Source: Acidobacteriota bacterium
GTDB lineage: Bacteria; Acidobacteriota; UBA4820; DSQY01
Reading direction: 5' to 3'
Length of the DNA: 5,733 nucleotides
Assembly (NCBI GenBank): GCA_022759065.1
Contig: JAEMPZ010000130.1
Span: forward strand, 1-5,733
Below the pieces are notes generated by a model, which saw nothing but the letters and a program-made list of their open reading frames with translations, was not told where the DNA came from and ran no database searches. Made by a program: the position numbers and the translations under genes. Shown here one piece after another: positions 1 through 5,733 of the stretch. Position 1 is the stretch's first letter. Every line of letters begins with the position of its first letter.

Positions 1-55
1 CAGCCCAATGGCCAAAAACGGAGCCTTATGTTAAACTTGGCGGGAAGGAGGGGCC
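1..55 (+). other. Leader upstream of the MTA phosphorylase gene
   Basis: This stretch holds the 5' end of the window before the first complete gene. Two frames enter it open from the left edge: one stops at TAA 32-34 and another at TAG 66-68. Either could be the tail of an upstream gene, but too few codons are present to decide. A TATGTT-like hexamer lies around 27-32, but no convincing -35 element sits at the right distance, so I do not call a promoter. The last part carries the ribosome binding site of the next gene. Confidence 0.4.
45..51 (+). promoter_or_regulatory. Ribosome binding site fixing the GTG start of the MTA phosphorylase
   Basis: AAGGAGG, an almost complete Shine-Dalgarno, ends 4 nt before the GTG at 56. 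It decides in favour of this GTG. The resulting N-terminus is followed at once by the family's first beta strand and its glycine-rich phosphate loop. Confidence 0.8.
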
Positions 56-931
56 GTGGAACCGATAGAATACGGAATCATCGGAGGGTCCGGTTTTTAC
101 GAAATGGCTGGGTTTGAAGCCATGGAGCGCGTGGCGCTCAAAACCCCTTTCGGTGAGCCATCAGCGCCTTATGTCGTTGGCACGCTGGCTTCTCGCCGCG
201 TGGCCTTTCTCGCGCGCCACGGCGAGGGCCACAGGCATCTGCCATCCGAAATCAACGCGCGCGCCAATATATATGGGTTCAAGCTCCTGGGCGCTAGCGC
301 GATTCTTTCCGCCTCGGCGGTCGGAAGCCTGAAAGCGAAGCTGAAGCCGGCGGAGATGGTGGTTCCTGATCAGCTCGTTGACAGGACTCGCCACAGGCCG
401 GACACCTTTTTCGGCGACGGAATAGTGGCGCACGTCTCCATGGCGTTCCCTTTCTGCCCCCGGCTTCGCGAGCAGCTTGTCGCTGCTTGCCATTCGGCTG
501 GCGTTCCCGTTCACGATGGCGGGACTTACCTCTGCATGGAGGGGCCGCAGTTTTCCACTCGCGCCGAGAGCCTTCTCTATCAATCGTGGGGCATGGACGT
601 CATCGGGATGACCAACGCGCAGGAGGCCCGCCTGGCGAGAGAAGCGGAGATATGCTACGCGACGCTCGCGCTGGTTACGGACTACGACTGCTGGCATCCC
701 GATTTCGAAAGCGTTTCCATAGGCGAGGTGCTGCGGATCCTCGCGGAGAACACGCAGAATGCCAGGAAGATTCTGGCCATAGCCATGCAGGAGCCCGCCC
801 CCGGCGATTGTGGCTGCCGCCACGCGCTTGACCACGCCGTGATAACCCGCAGGGACCTGTGGCCGGAAGCGGCGCGCCACCGCCTGCGCCCGCTTCTTCA
901 AAGGGTCGAGGCGGAGAGGGAAAAATCATGA
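56..931 (+). CDS. mtnP: S-methyl-5'-thioadenosine phosphorylase (MTAP)
   Basis: This 291-residue cytosolic enzyme should cleave methylthioadenosine with phosphate to adenine and 5-methylthioribose-1-phosphate, removing the by-product of polyamine synthesis and feeding methionine salvage. Visible family marks are the phosphate loop GGSGFY (residues 10-15), TPFGEPSAPY (30-39), ARHGEGH (53-59, with the phosphate-binding Arg-His pair), SAVGSLK (87-93), MEGPQFSTRAES (161-172), GMTN (184-187) and TDYDCW (208-213). By comparison with human MTAP, the two Asp of the last motif (209, 211) bind the adenine base, favouring MTAP over a 6-oxopurine nucleoside phosphorylase. A C-G-C motif at 252-254 followed by HALDHAVITRRDLWP is typical of bacterial members. 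Length is normal. The residue after GMTNA is Gln (189), where many relatives have Pro. The stop overlaps the start of the next gene (ATGA). Some activity on adenosine or other nucleosides cannot be excluded. Confidence 0.95.
   Translation: MEPIEYGIIGGSGFYEMAGFEAMERVALKTPFGEPSAPYVVGTLASRRVAFLARHGEGHRHLPSEINARANIYGFKLLGASAILSASAVGSLKAKLKPAEMVVPDQLVDRTRHRPDTFFGDGIVAHVSMAFPFCPRLREQLVAACHSAGVPVHDGGTYLCMEGPQFSTRAESLLYQSWGMDVIGMTNAQEARLAREAEICYATLALVTDYDCWHPDFESVSIGEVLRILAENTQNARKILAIAMQEPAPGDCGCRHALDHAVITRRDLWPEAARHRLRPLLQRVEAEREKS
913..919 (+). promoter_or_regulatory. Ribosome binding site for the PfkB kinase
   Basis: GGAGAGG lies inside the last codons of the MTA phosphorylase gene, 8 nt before the ATG at 928. 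It supports this start over a possible upstream start at 859, which would add 23 low-complexity residues ahead of the first beta strand. Confidence 0.65.
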
Positions 932-1842
932 AGCTCCTTTGCGTCGGTTCGGTGGCCTACGACACGGTCAGAACCCCATTCGGGCGGCGTGAGAGGACGC
1001 TGGGAGGTTCGGCAACCTATTTTTCAGTTGCGGCTTCTTACTTCACCTCCGTCGGCATCCTTGCCGTGGTCGGCGAGGATTTTCAGCAGAAAGACCGGCG
1101 CCTCCTTGAAAAGCACCACGTGGACCTTCAAGGCCTTCGGACTGTGGAAGGCGGGCTCACTTTCCACTGGCAGGGGGAGTATGGCTACGACCTGAACGAC
1201 GCGCAGACGCTCAAGACAGAGCTCAACGTCCTCCAGGGGTTTGAGCCGGAAGTGCCGCTGGCCTACCGCGACGCGCCGTTTGTCTGCCTGGCGAACATTG
1301 ACCCCGTGGTCCAACTCAAGGTCCTCGACCAGATGCACAAGCCCAAGCTGGTCGCCGCCGATACCATGAACTTCTGGATAGACAACCGCCGGAAAGAGCT
1401 GCTGGAAGTGTTGAAGCGCGTTGACATGCTTGTCATAAACGAGGCCGAGGTCCGCCAGCTCTCTCAGGAGTATAATCTCGTCAAGGCCGCGCAGAGGATT
1501 CTCGCGTGGGGACCTCGCGTGGTGATTATCAAAAGAGGAGAGTACGGCGTCCTGAAGGTGACGCTCCAATCGGTTTTCGCCGCGCCGGCCTACCCGCTTG
1601 AGGAGGTGTTTGACCCGACGGGGGCCGGGGATACTTTCGCGGGGGGGATGATGGGGTTCCTTGCCGCGGCCGGAGAACTTGATTCGACGGCCCTTCGGCG
1701 GGCCATCATCATGGGCAGCGTCATGGCCTCATTTAACGTGGAGGATTTTTCGCTCGGGCGCTTGAGCGCCCTTGACCGCTCCGAGATCGAGGAGCGTTTC
1801 GCCGCGTTCAAGAAGCTTACCGATTTTTCGCCTTTGGATTAG
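928..1842 (+). CDS. PfkB-family carbohydrate/nucleoside kinase
   Basis: This 304-residue protein belongs to the ribokinase/PfkB superfamily, which transfers phosphate from ATP (or sometimes ADP) to a sugar or nucleoside hydroxyl. Family marks are the first strand with an early Asp (VGSVAYDT, 6-13), the di-glycine substrate loop LGGSATYFS (25-33), the NEAE metal/nucleotide motif (171-174), KRGEYG (202-207) and signature 2, [12 protein letters not shown] (229-240), with the anion hole and the catalytic base Asp235. DTMNFW (145-150) is a further distinctive motif. The start at 928 overlaps the upstream stop by ATGA and has its own Shine-Dalgarno, so the two products are probably made together. 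The substrate is unknown. Adenosine, ribose-1-phosphate or a related pentose are reasonable ideas from the neighbour, but methylthioribose-1-phosphate has no free 5-hydroxyl to phosphorylate. Family assignment is firm and substrate assignment is open. Confidence 0.92.
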   Translation: MKLLCVGSVAYDTVRTPFGRRERTLGGSATYFSVAASYFTSVGILAVVGEDFQQKDRRLLEKHHVDLQGLRTVEGGLTFHWQGEYGYDLNDAQTLKTELNVLQGFEPEVPLAYRDAPFVCLANIDPVVQLKVLDQMHKPKLVAADTMNFWIDNRRKELLEVLKRVDMLVINEAEVRQLSQEYNLVKAAQRILAWGPRVVIIKRGEYGVLKVTLQSVFAAPAYPLEEVFDPTGAGDTFAGGMMGFLAAAGELDSTALRRAIIMGSVMASFNVEDFSLGRLSALDRSEIEERFAAFKKLTDFSPLD

Positions 1843-1851
1843 AACCGTTGC

Positions 1852-1858
1852 AGGAGGT
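1852..1858 (+). promoter_or_regulatory. Ribosome binding site for ribH
   Basis: AGGAGGT lies 6 nt before the ATG at 1865 and sets the start there. The reading frame extends upstream, but earlier starts would overlap the kinase gene and add a basic extension unlike lumazine synthases. The 22-nt spacer is far too short for an FMN riboswitch. Confidence 0.8.
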
Positions 1859-1864
1859 GTCGTC

Positions 1865-2326
1865 ATGAAAATACTCGAGGGAGCGCTCGCCGGCAAGGGC
1901 CTCAGTTTTGCCATTGTCGTGAGCAGGTTCAACGACTTCTTCGCATCGCACCTGCTGGAGGGAGCGATGGATTGCTTGAACCGCCACGGGGTTTTGGAGA
2001 AAGACGTCACCGTGGCCCGAGTTCCAGGCGCGTTTGAACTTCCGATGGTCGCGCGCAAGATGGCCCAGAGCGGCTCTTACGACGCCGTCATAGCGCTTGG
2101 AGCGGTCATACGCGGCAGCACTCCCCACTTTGACTACATCGCCGCGGAAGTGGCCAAGGGGCTGGCCGTGACCGGCCTCGAAACTGGCAAGCCGGTGATC
2201 TTCGGCGTAATCACTTGCGACACGCTGGACCAGGCGATAGAGCGCTCAGGCACCAAGGCCGGGAACAAAGGCTTTGACGCCGCCCTCTCGGCGATCGAAA
2301 TGGCCAACCTTTATAAAGCGCTGTAA
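1865..2326 (+). CDS. ribH: 6,7-dimethyl-8-ribityllumazine synthase
   Basis: This 153-residue enzyme condenses 5-amino-6-ribitylaminouracil with 3,4-dihydroxy-2-butanone-4-phosphate to the lumazine precursor of riboflavin; family members often assemble into pentamers or 60-mer capsids. The chain aligns without gaps to the classic numbering: VSRFN (19-23) with the ring-stacking Phe22, VPGAFELP (53-60), [12 protein letters not shown] (79-90) with the proton-relay His88, and the segment 113-138 with Arg127 for phosphate and the GTKAGNKG loop (129-136). Cys118 stands where Thr is common, in VITCDT. Length is normal. Its stop overlaps the nusB start (TAATG), a widespread bacterial pairing. No other riboflavin gene is in the window, so ribD, ribE and ribBA must lie elsewhere or farther away. 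Confidence 0.97.
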   Translation: MKILEGALAGKGLSFAIVVSRFNDFFASHLLEGAMDCLNRHGVLEKDVTVARVPGAFELPMVARKMAQSGSYDAVIALGAVIRGSTPHFDYIAAEVAKGLAVTGLETGKPVIFGVITCDTLDQAIERSGTKAGNKGFDAALSAIEMANLYKAL

Positions 2327-2727
2327 TGGGCATCCGTCGCGAGGGCCGGGAACTGGCCTTGACCTACCTGTACCAGCTCGACCTGCAGGTCGAGCGCCAG
2401 GAAGATATCGAGGCGGTCATTGACAAGGACCGCGTGGGTTCGGAGCGGGTAAGGCGCTTTGCGAAGGAGCGGGTCCTCGGCGTATGGCGCAACCTGGCGG
2501 AGATAGACAAAGTCATATCAAAGCACCTCCTCCACTGGAAACTTGAGCGCCTGGCGCGCACCGACCGCGGCCTCTTGAGGCTGGCGGTGTACGAGATGCG
2601 TTTTGACCCAGAAGTGCCGGCCAAAGTGGCGCTCAACGAAGCCCTCGAAATCGGCCGAAAATTTGGTGGAGAGGAGTCCAGCCGGTTCTTGAACGGCGTC
2701 CTTGATGCGATTCTCCACGAAGTTTAG
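2326..2727 (+). CDS. nusB: Transcription antitermination factor NusB
   Basis: This 133-residue, all-helical RNA-binding protein pairs with NusE (ribosomal protein S10) on boxA RNA to support rRNA antitermination and processing. The N-terminal arginine-rich RREGRELALTYLYQLD (4-19) and the C-terminal half are diagnostic: RLARTDRGLLRLAVYEM (75-91), VPAKVALNEALEIGRKFG (97-114) and SSRFLNGVLDAI (118-129). Length matches bacterial NusB (about 130-150). The ATG shares one base with the ribH stop (TAATG) and has no clear Shine-Dalgarno of its own, so translation probably depends on ribosomes finishing ribH. The next gene starts inside its last codons. Confidence 0.95.
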   Translation: MGIRREGRELALTYLYQLDLQVERQEDIEAVIDKDRVGSERVRRFAKERVLGVWRNLAEIDKVISKHLLHWKLERLARTDRGLLRLAVYEMRFDPEVPAKVALNEALEIGRKFGGEESSRFLNGVLDAILHEV

Positions 2728-3814
2728 CGCCGCGGTGCTGGTGGCGTTTTGCGCTTTGGCCGCGGCCGGCGAGCAGGTCGCGCCGGGCGCCGTTTGGGGG
2801 CGGGCCGACGCCACCTACCGGCTGGAAGCGCCCGCCGCCGCTGTTCCGGCGCCGCCTTCTTACGCTAACCGCACTTTCGCGCAGTCGGTGAAAAGCGTGG
2901 AGGGCGGTTGGGAAATCAGCGTCACCTCGACTCCATCGCCCGCCACTTTCGGTTCGCCCTTGCGCCAGGATTGGAGTTCTAAGGCCATCGCGGCTCTCGA
3001 CCCTGGTTATCTGTCAGCCGTCCGCTCAGCCCTTGCCTCATCAAGAACCAAAGAGGAGGCTGTCTTGCGCCTGGGCCTCGTCCTTAGGGCCATGACCGCG
3101 TACGCCAAGCGGCCCGATTTCGACGAGACTGTGCAGGAAGTCTCGCGCCGAAGAACCGCCTCGTGCGTGGGGATGGTTAGAATCGCGGCTCTCTTGCTGA
3201 ACGAGGTGCTTAACGTTCCGTGCCGGTCCGTGATAGGCCTTAAGGCGGAGCCCGGCGGCTCGCCGGAATTGCTCTCTGGCGGCGCTCTCCACGCGTGGCT
3301 GGAGGTGGACCTCGGGTTAAGGGGGCGGGTATTTTTCGACCCGTGGTTTTCATACGGATGGGTTCCTGAAAGTTACATCATTCTGAGAATCGGCGGCGGC
3401 CTTGAACCTGGAGATCTGGCGGCCCTCGCCGGCTCGCGCGTCACGGCCATTTGGCGCAAGGAGAGGATTTTCTACCTTCCGGCCAACAATGCCAAAACCC
3501 TTTTTTGGTCGGCCAGTTCTCCCTCGGCATCGGGCACAGCGGCAGTGGTTGGCAAGGCGCTGTTCCCGGACGAGAGTCCGGTTGAGGGGACGGCGTGGCT
3601 CGAAAATTCCGGCGGGCGCGTCGCGGCCGCGCTATGGAACGGCAACTTCTGCTTCAGGGAACTCGCTCCCGGCTCTTATGACGTTTTCATTGAATCCCAG
3701 GGGAAGGTGCTTTGGGAGGGTTCCCTCATGCTCGGGGCGTTGGACATCCGGGAGCTGGTGGTTTATAGTCATCTTGAGAAGGGACGCCGCGGCGCCCCGC
3801 GACCCCGCGGCTGA
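2705..3814 (+). CDS. Secreted transglutaminase-like protein with C-terminal beta-sandwich
   Basis: This 369-residue product begins with a probable Sec signal peptide: Arg2 and Lys6, a hydrophobic stretch to about residue 20, and likely cleavage in ALAAAG near 21-22. The only early Cys (16) is preceded by Phe, so a lipobox is not supported. The central part looks like a transglutaminase/cysteine-protease core with an ordered triad: Cys154 in TASCVGM, His196 in ALHAWLEV and Asp212 in FFDPWF. Family members cleave or crosslink amide bonds, and some are inactive. Residues about 278-356 resemble a carboxypeptidase-regulatory-like (prealbumin-type) beta sandwich, with GNFCFRELAPGSYDVFIES at 313-331. 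The chain ends in a short basic tail. The ATG at 2705 overlaps nusB by 23 nt and has no strong Shine-Dalgarno; later GTG codons (2735, 2741) would remove the charged n-region. An adjacent TTG at 2702 is an alternative. The substrate is unknown. Confidence 0.8.
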   Translation: MRFSTKFSAAVLVAFCALAAAGEQVAPGAVWGRADATYRLEAPAAAVPAPPSYANRTFAQSVKSVEGGWEISVTSTPSPATFGSPLRQDWSSKAIAALDPGYLSAVRSALASSRTKEEAVLRLGLVLRAMTAYAKRPDFDETVQEVSRRRTASCVGMVRIAALLLNEVLNVPCRSVIGLKAEPGGSPELLSGGALHAWLEVDLGLRGRVFFDPWFSYGWVPESYIILRIGGGLEPGDLAALAGSRVTAIWRKERIFYLPANNAKTLFWSASSPSASGTAAVVGKALFPDESPVEGTAWLENSGGRVAAALWNGNFCFRELAPGSYDVFIESQGKVLWEGSLMLGALDIRELVVYSHLEKGRRGAPRPRG

Positions 3815-3821
3815 AGCGGGG
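3786..3821 (+). repeat. Overlapping GC-rich inverted repeats at the end of the transglutaminase-like gene
   Basis: GCCGCGG (3786-3792) pairs with CCGCGGC (3805-3811). Alternatively CCCCGC (3803-3808) pairs with GCGGGG (3816-3821) across a 7-nt loop; another CCCCGC copy lies at 3795-3800. The two stems share bases and are mutually exclusive. No T-run follows, so this is not a standard intrinsic terminator. It could slow polymerase, shape the transcript end, or simply reflect high GC content. Confidence 0.4.
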
Positions 3822-3849
3822 AAGGAAATGTTGGTGGCCATAAGGGGTT

Positions 3850-3854
3850 AAGGG
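3850..3854 (+). promoter_or_regulatory. Weak ribosome binding site for the DUF4388 protein
   Basis: AAGGG lies 5 nt before the ATG at 3860. It is a modest Shine-Dalgarno, but the protein reads as a canonical DUF4388 domain from its first residues (MGLVGSLEDLSLLDILQ), which fixes the start. Confidence 0.55.
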
Positions 3855-3859
3855 CAGAA

Positions 3860-5680
3860 ATGGGACTCGTAGGGAGCCTGGAGGATCTTTCCCTCCTTGA
3901 CATCTTGCAGATAGTGAACGTCTCGCGGAGAACGGGCGTTCTCAGAATCCGCCTGGATAGCGGGGCAACTTACTTCATCCACTTTCAGACCGGAGCCGTG
4001 GCTGACGTGGTCGGCGCTTTCGACGAAGCCCCCTTCTTCGGCTATTTTCTGAAAGAGGGCCTCGTCGAAGAGCACGAGTACAACGAGGCAATGGCGCGAT
4101 CCGGGGACAAGCCGCGCGCCGCCCTGGATTACCTGGTGGACTCGGAAATTCTCAACGCGAGGCTGGTCGAGCAGGCTCGCCGCCGCGAACTCTCTGCCAG
4201 GCTCAGGTTCCTGACGCGAGAGTGCCGCTCCGGCGAGTTCGCGTTTTTTCTCCAGGACCAGGACGAGATCAAGGATGCCCAGAGCCCCGGGCCGATTTTG
4301 CCCCTGGCCGAGCCGGTTTCGCCGCAAAGCCTTTTAAGCCAATCCCTGAAGGACCAAGCAATCGCCGAATCTGCGCCGCGAAAAACGGCCTCTCCGCCCG
4401 CGGAGCAAGTCTCGGCTCCGGCCGTTCCGCCGGCGCCAGCCGCCATCTCTTCGGCGCCTACGCCGGGCGGGCCATCCGGCGCTCGCGCGGAAGTTGAAGT
4501 GATTCACGAAGCCGAAGCGGTGCCAGTTCATTCTGGCGACGCGCTTGGCGGCTTGCCGCTGGTCACTCCCGCCCCCGAAGCCCCCGCCAAGCGCGAGCGG
4601 ATCGCCTCGGCCAAGAGCGGCCTGACCGTGCTTCTGGCGGCGGACGAGTCAATATTCAAGAATCTTTTGTGGCAGAGGCTTCTGGAGCATTTCGGCCGGG
4701 TCGAGCGGGTTGCGAACCTCGCCGAGTACATCAGCCTGGCAAGATTGCTGCTTGAGGGGCGGATCCCCTTCGTCTCGGTCGTTGATCTTCTGATGCCCAC
4801 CCAAGACGGGAAAGGTTATCTTGGCGGGCTCGAAATAGTGGAACAATCCAGCTCCAGGTTTCCAGAGGTCAAGGTCGTGCTAATCACCGACCTGCTGGAC
4901 CCAAGAATGAACGACCTGGCGCGCGCGAAGGGCGCCTCCATCGTCCTTCAAAAACCTGAATTGGCAAGGCTTCAAGTGGGCCAGCTCGAATCGGCCATCG
5001 GCGACTTCGGCGCCAAGATTTGCTCCGAGATAGAGAAGCTCTCGCCGCCCGTCGAGGAAGAGGTGGCGAGCTTCCTGAAGGACCTCGGCGCGGAGGCCGT
5101 ATCCGAAGGCTTCAGGGTCCATGACCAGTTGAGCTTGTTAAAGGGGCTTATGGGCGAACTCGCGAACCCCCAGGAGTCCTCTGAAATATCGCTTTTGGTC
5201 CTGAGGCTGGCATCGGAGTACTTCGAGCGGGCGATACTCTTTTTGGTCAAGCGCGAGGAACTGGTCGGCCTTGGAGGGTTTGGGGCCACGGGCGACAGGG
5301 AGACGATGATCCAGAAGGTTCGCCGCCTGAGAATTCCTCTCGGGGTTGGCTCCAGCGTTGACGAGGTTCTCTCCTCGCGGGCTTCCGTTAAGAGGCTTCA
5401 GGGGGACGCCTTCGAGGTTGACATGGATTTTCAGGACGCCATCGGCTCGTACCGCTCCGCGGCTTTTGTCCTTATACCGATGGTCAGCCGCAACCGCGTC
5501 ATCGCCGTTCTGTACGCCGACAACGCGGTGACAGGAGCAGCCCTGCCGGACATTTCAGGCATGGAGATTTTCATGGCGCAGGCCGGCCTGGCGATGGAAA
5601 AGGCCCTGCTGGAGCGCCAATTGATGACCTTCCGCAAGGGGCTTTCCCAGAAGAACGGCCCAGACAGCGCCGGCGGCTGA
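3860..5680 (+). CDS. DUF4388 (PATAN)-receiver-GAF signalling protein
   Basis: This 606-residue protein has no signal peptide or membrane segment and should be cytosolic. Residues 1 to about 132 form a DUF4388/PATAN domain (GSLEDLSLLDILQIVNVSR, then TGVLRI, and FQTGAVADVV). A Pro/Ala-rich linker spans about 140-250. Residues about 254-385 look like a response-regulator receiver with its key residues in order: acidic pair Asp262-Glu263, phospho-acceptor candidate Asp309 in VVDLLMP, Thr343 in LITD and Lys365 in LQKP. About five extra residues (KGYLG, 318-322) follow the MPTQDG turn. A helical segment (about 390-440) leads to a GAF-like domain (about 445-586; core IPMVSRNRVIAVLYADN, 539-555). No kinase, diguanylate cyclase or DNA-binding domain follows. 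It probably passes a phospho-signal and a ligand signal through protein contacts; PATAN proteins occur in motility, heterocyst and two-component pathways. The partner is unknown. Confidence 0.85.
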   Translation: MGLVGSLEDLSLLDILQIVNVSRRTGVLRIRLDSGATYFIHFQTGAVADVVGAFDEAPFFGYFLKEGLVEEHEYNEAMARSGDKPRAALDYLVDSEILNARLVEQARRRELSARLRFLTRECRSGEFAFFLQDQDEIKDAQSPGPILPLAEPVSPQSLLSQSLKDQAIAESAPRKTASPPAEQVSAPAVPPAPAAISSAPTPGGPSGARAEVEVIHEAEAVPVHSGDALGGLPLVTPAPEAPAKRERIASAKSGLTVLLAADESIFKNLLWQRLLEHFGRVERVANLAEYISLARLLLEGRIPFVSVVDLLMPTQDGKGYLGGLEIVEQSSSRFPEVKVVLITDLLDPRMNDLARAKGASIVLQKPELARLQVGQLESAIGDFGAKICSEIEKLSPPVEEEVASFLKDLGAEAVSEGFRVHDQLSLLKGLMGELANPQESSEISLLVLRLASEYFERAILFLVKREELVGLGGFGATGDRETMIQKVRRLRIPLGVGSSVDEVLSSRASVKRLQGDAFEVDMDFQDAIGSYRSAAFVLIPMVSRNRVIAVLYADNAVTGAALPDISGMEIFMAQAGLAMEKALLERQLMTFRKGLSQKNGPDSAGG

Positions 5681-5733
5681 CCATCTGCCGCGCCGCATGG
5701 ATGGAACAAAAATAAGTGAGAGAGTTAGAAAGT
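5681..5733 (+). other. A-rich 3' spacer with a possible start of the next gene
   Basis: After the last stop, about 15 GC-rich bases give way to an A-rich run unlike the rest of the window. An ATG at 5697 stays open to the right edge (M-D-G-T-K-I-S-E-R-V-R-K), so a downstream gene may begin here, but there is no Shine-Dalgarno before it. A second ATG at 5701 stops after four codons. A 5-bp stem (GCGGC 5673-5677 with GCCGC 5687-5691) brackets the stop region without a T-run, so no terminator is called. The stretch could equally be a spacer carrying promoter elements. Confidence 0.25.

Noticed and set aside
27..32. Possible -10 promoter element TATGTT before the first gene
   Set aside because: It has two mismatches to the consensus, and no -35-like hexamer sits at 16-18 nt upstream within the available sequence.
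161..901. Long minus-strand open frame (246 codons) opposite the MTA phosphorylase
   Set aside because: It lies wholly antisense to a gene with unmistakable MTAP motifs. Its translation is arginine- and alanine-rich without recognisable domains, as expected for a shadow frame in GC-rich DNA.
1024..1569. Minus-strand frame of 181 codons inside the kinase gene
   Set aside because: It is antisense to conserved PfkB coding sequence, with no ribosome site and no family resemblance.
3786..3821. Intrinsic terminator between the transglutaminase-like gene and the DUF4388 gene
   Set aside because: The stems are GC-rich but no T-run follows; the next bases are AAGGAAATG, which look like a translation signal.
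3402..3851. Plus-strand 149-codon frame overlapping the transglutaminase-like gene
   Set aside because: It is out of frame with a gene that has a coherent signal peptide, triad and C-terminal domain. The product is arginine-rich low-complexity sequence. Only its last seven codons (3828-3851) are kept as a minor observation.
3848..4327. Minus-strand 159-codon frame opposite the DUF4388 domain
   Set aside because: It is antisense to a recognisable conserved domain and shows no domain of its own.
4379..4620. Possible repeat region in the Pro/Ala-rich stretch
   Set aside because: The codons give a flexible Pro/Ala linker in frame with the flanking domains. No exact nucleotide repeat unit is visible.

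Overview
The window is a compact, GC-rich (clearly above 55% by eye) bacterial chromosome segment. All recognised genes lie on the + strand with almost no space between them. No transposase, integrase, CRISPR repeat, tRNA or rRNA is visible. The gene content suggests a free-living Gram-negative bacterium, perhaps of the broad deltaproteobacterial, acidobacterial or candidate-phylum type: a bacterial methylthioadenosine phosphorylase joined to a PfkB-type kinase, the ribH-nusB pair, and a DUF4388 (PATAN) signalling protein. That placement is an inference from family distribution, not a measurement.

Layout: after a 55-nt leader with a strong Shine-Dalgarno comes an S-methyl-5'-thioadenosine phosphorylase (56-931, GTG start). 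A PfkB-family sugar/nucleoside kinase follows, coupled by an ATGA overlap (928-1842). After 22 nt comes lumazine synthase ribH (1865-2326), then transcription antitermination factor nusB, coupled by TAATG (2326-2727). A secreted transglutaminase-like protein starts inside the end of nusB (2705-3814). A 45-nt gap holds GC-rich inverted repeats. The last complete gene encodes a 606-residue DUF4388-receiver-GAF signalling protein (3860-5680). The final 53 nt turn abruptly A-rich and may contain the start of another gene.

The first two genes form a nucleoside-salvage module: MTA from polyamine or SAM chemistry is split to adenine and methylthioribose-1-phosphate, and an uncharacterised PfkB kinase probably handles a related sugar or nucleoside. 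ribH-nusB is a widespread housekeeping pair. The last two genes, a periplasmic cysteine-triad protein and a cytosolic phospho-signal integrator without an enzymatic or DNA-binding output, are the least understood. Nothing here is a clearly new system. The best leads are the substrate of the kinase, the secreted transglutaminase-like protein and the outputless signalling protein.
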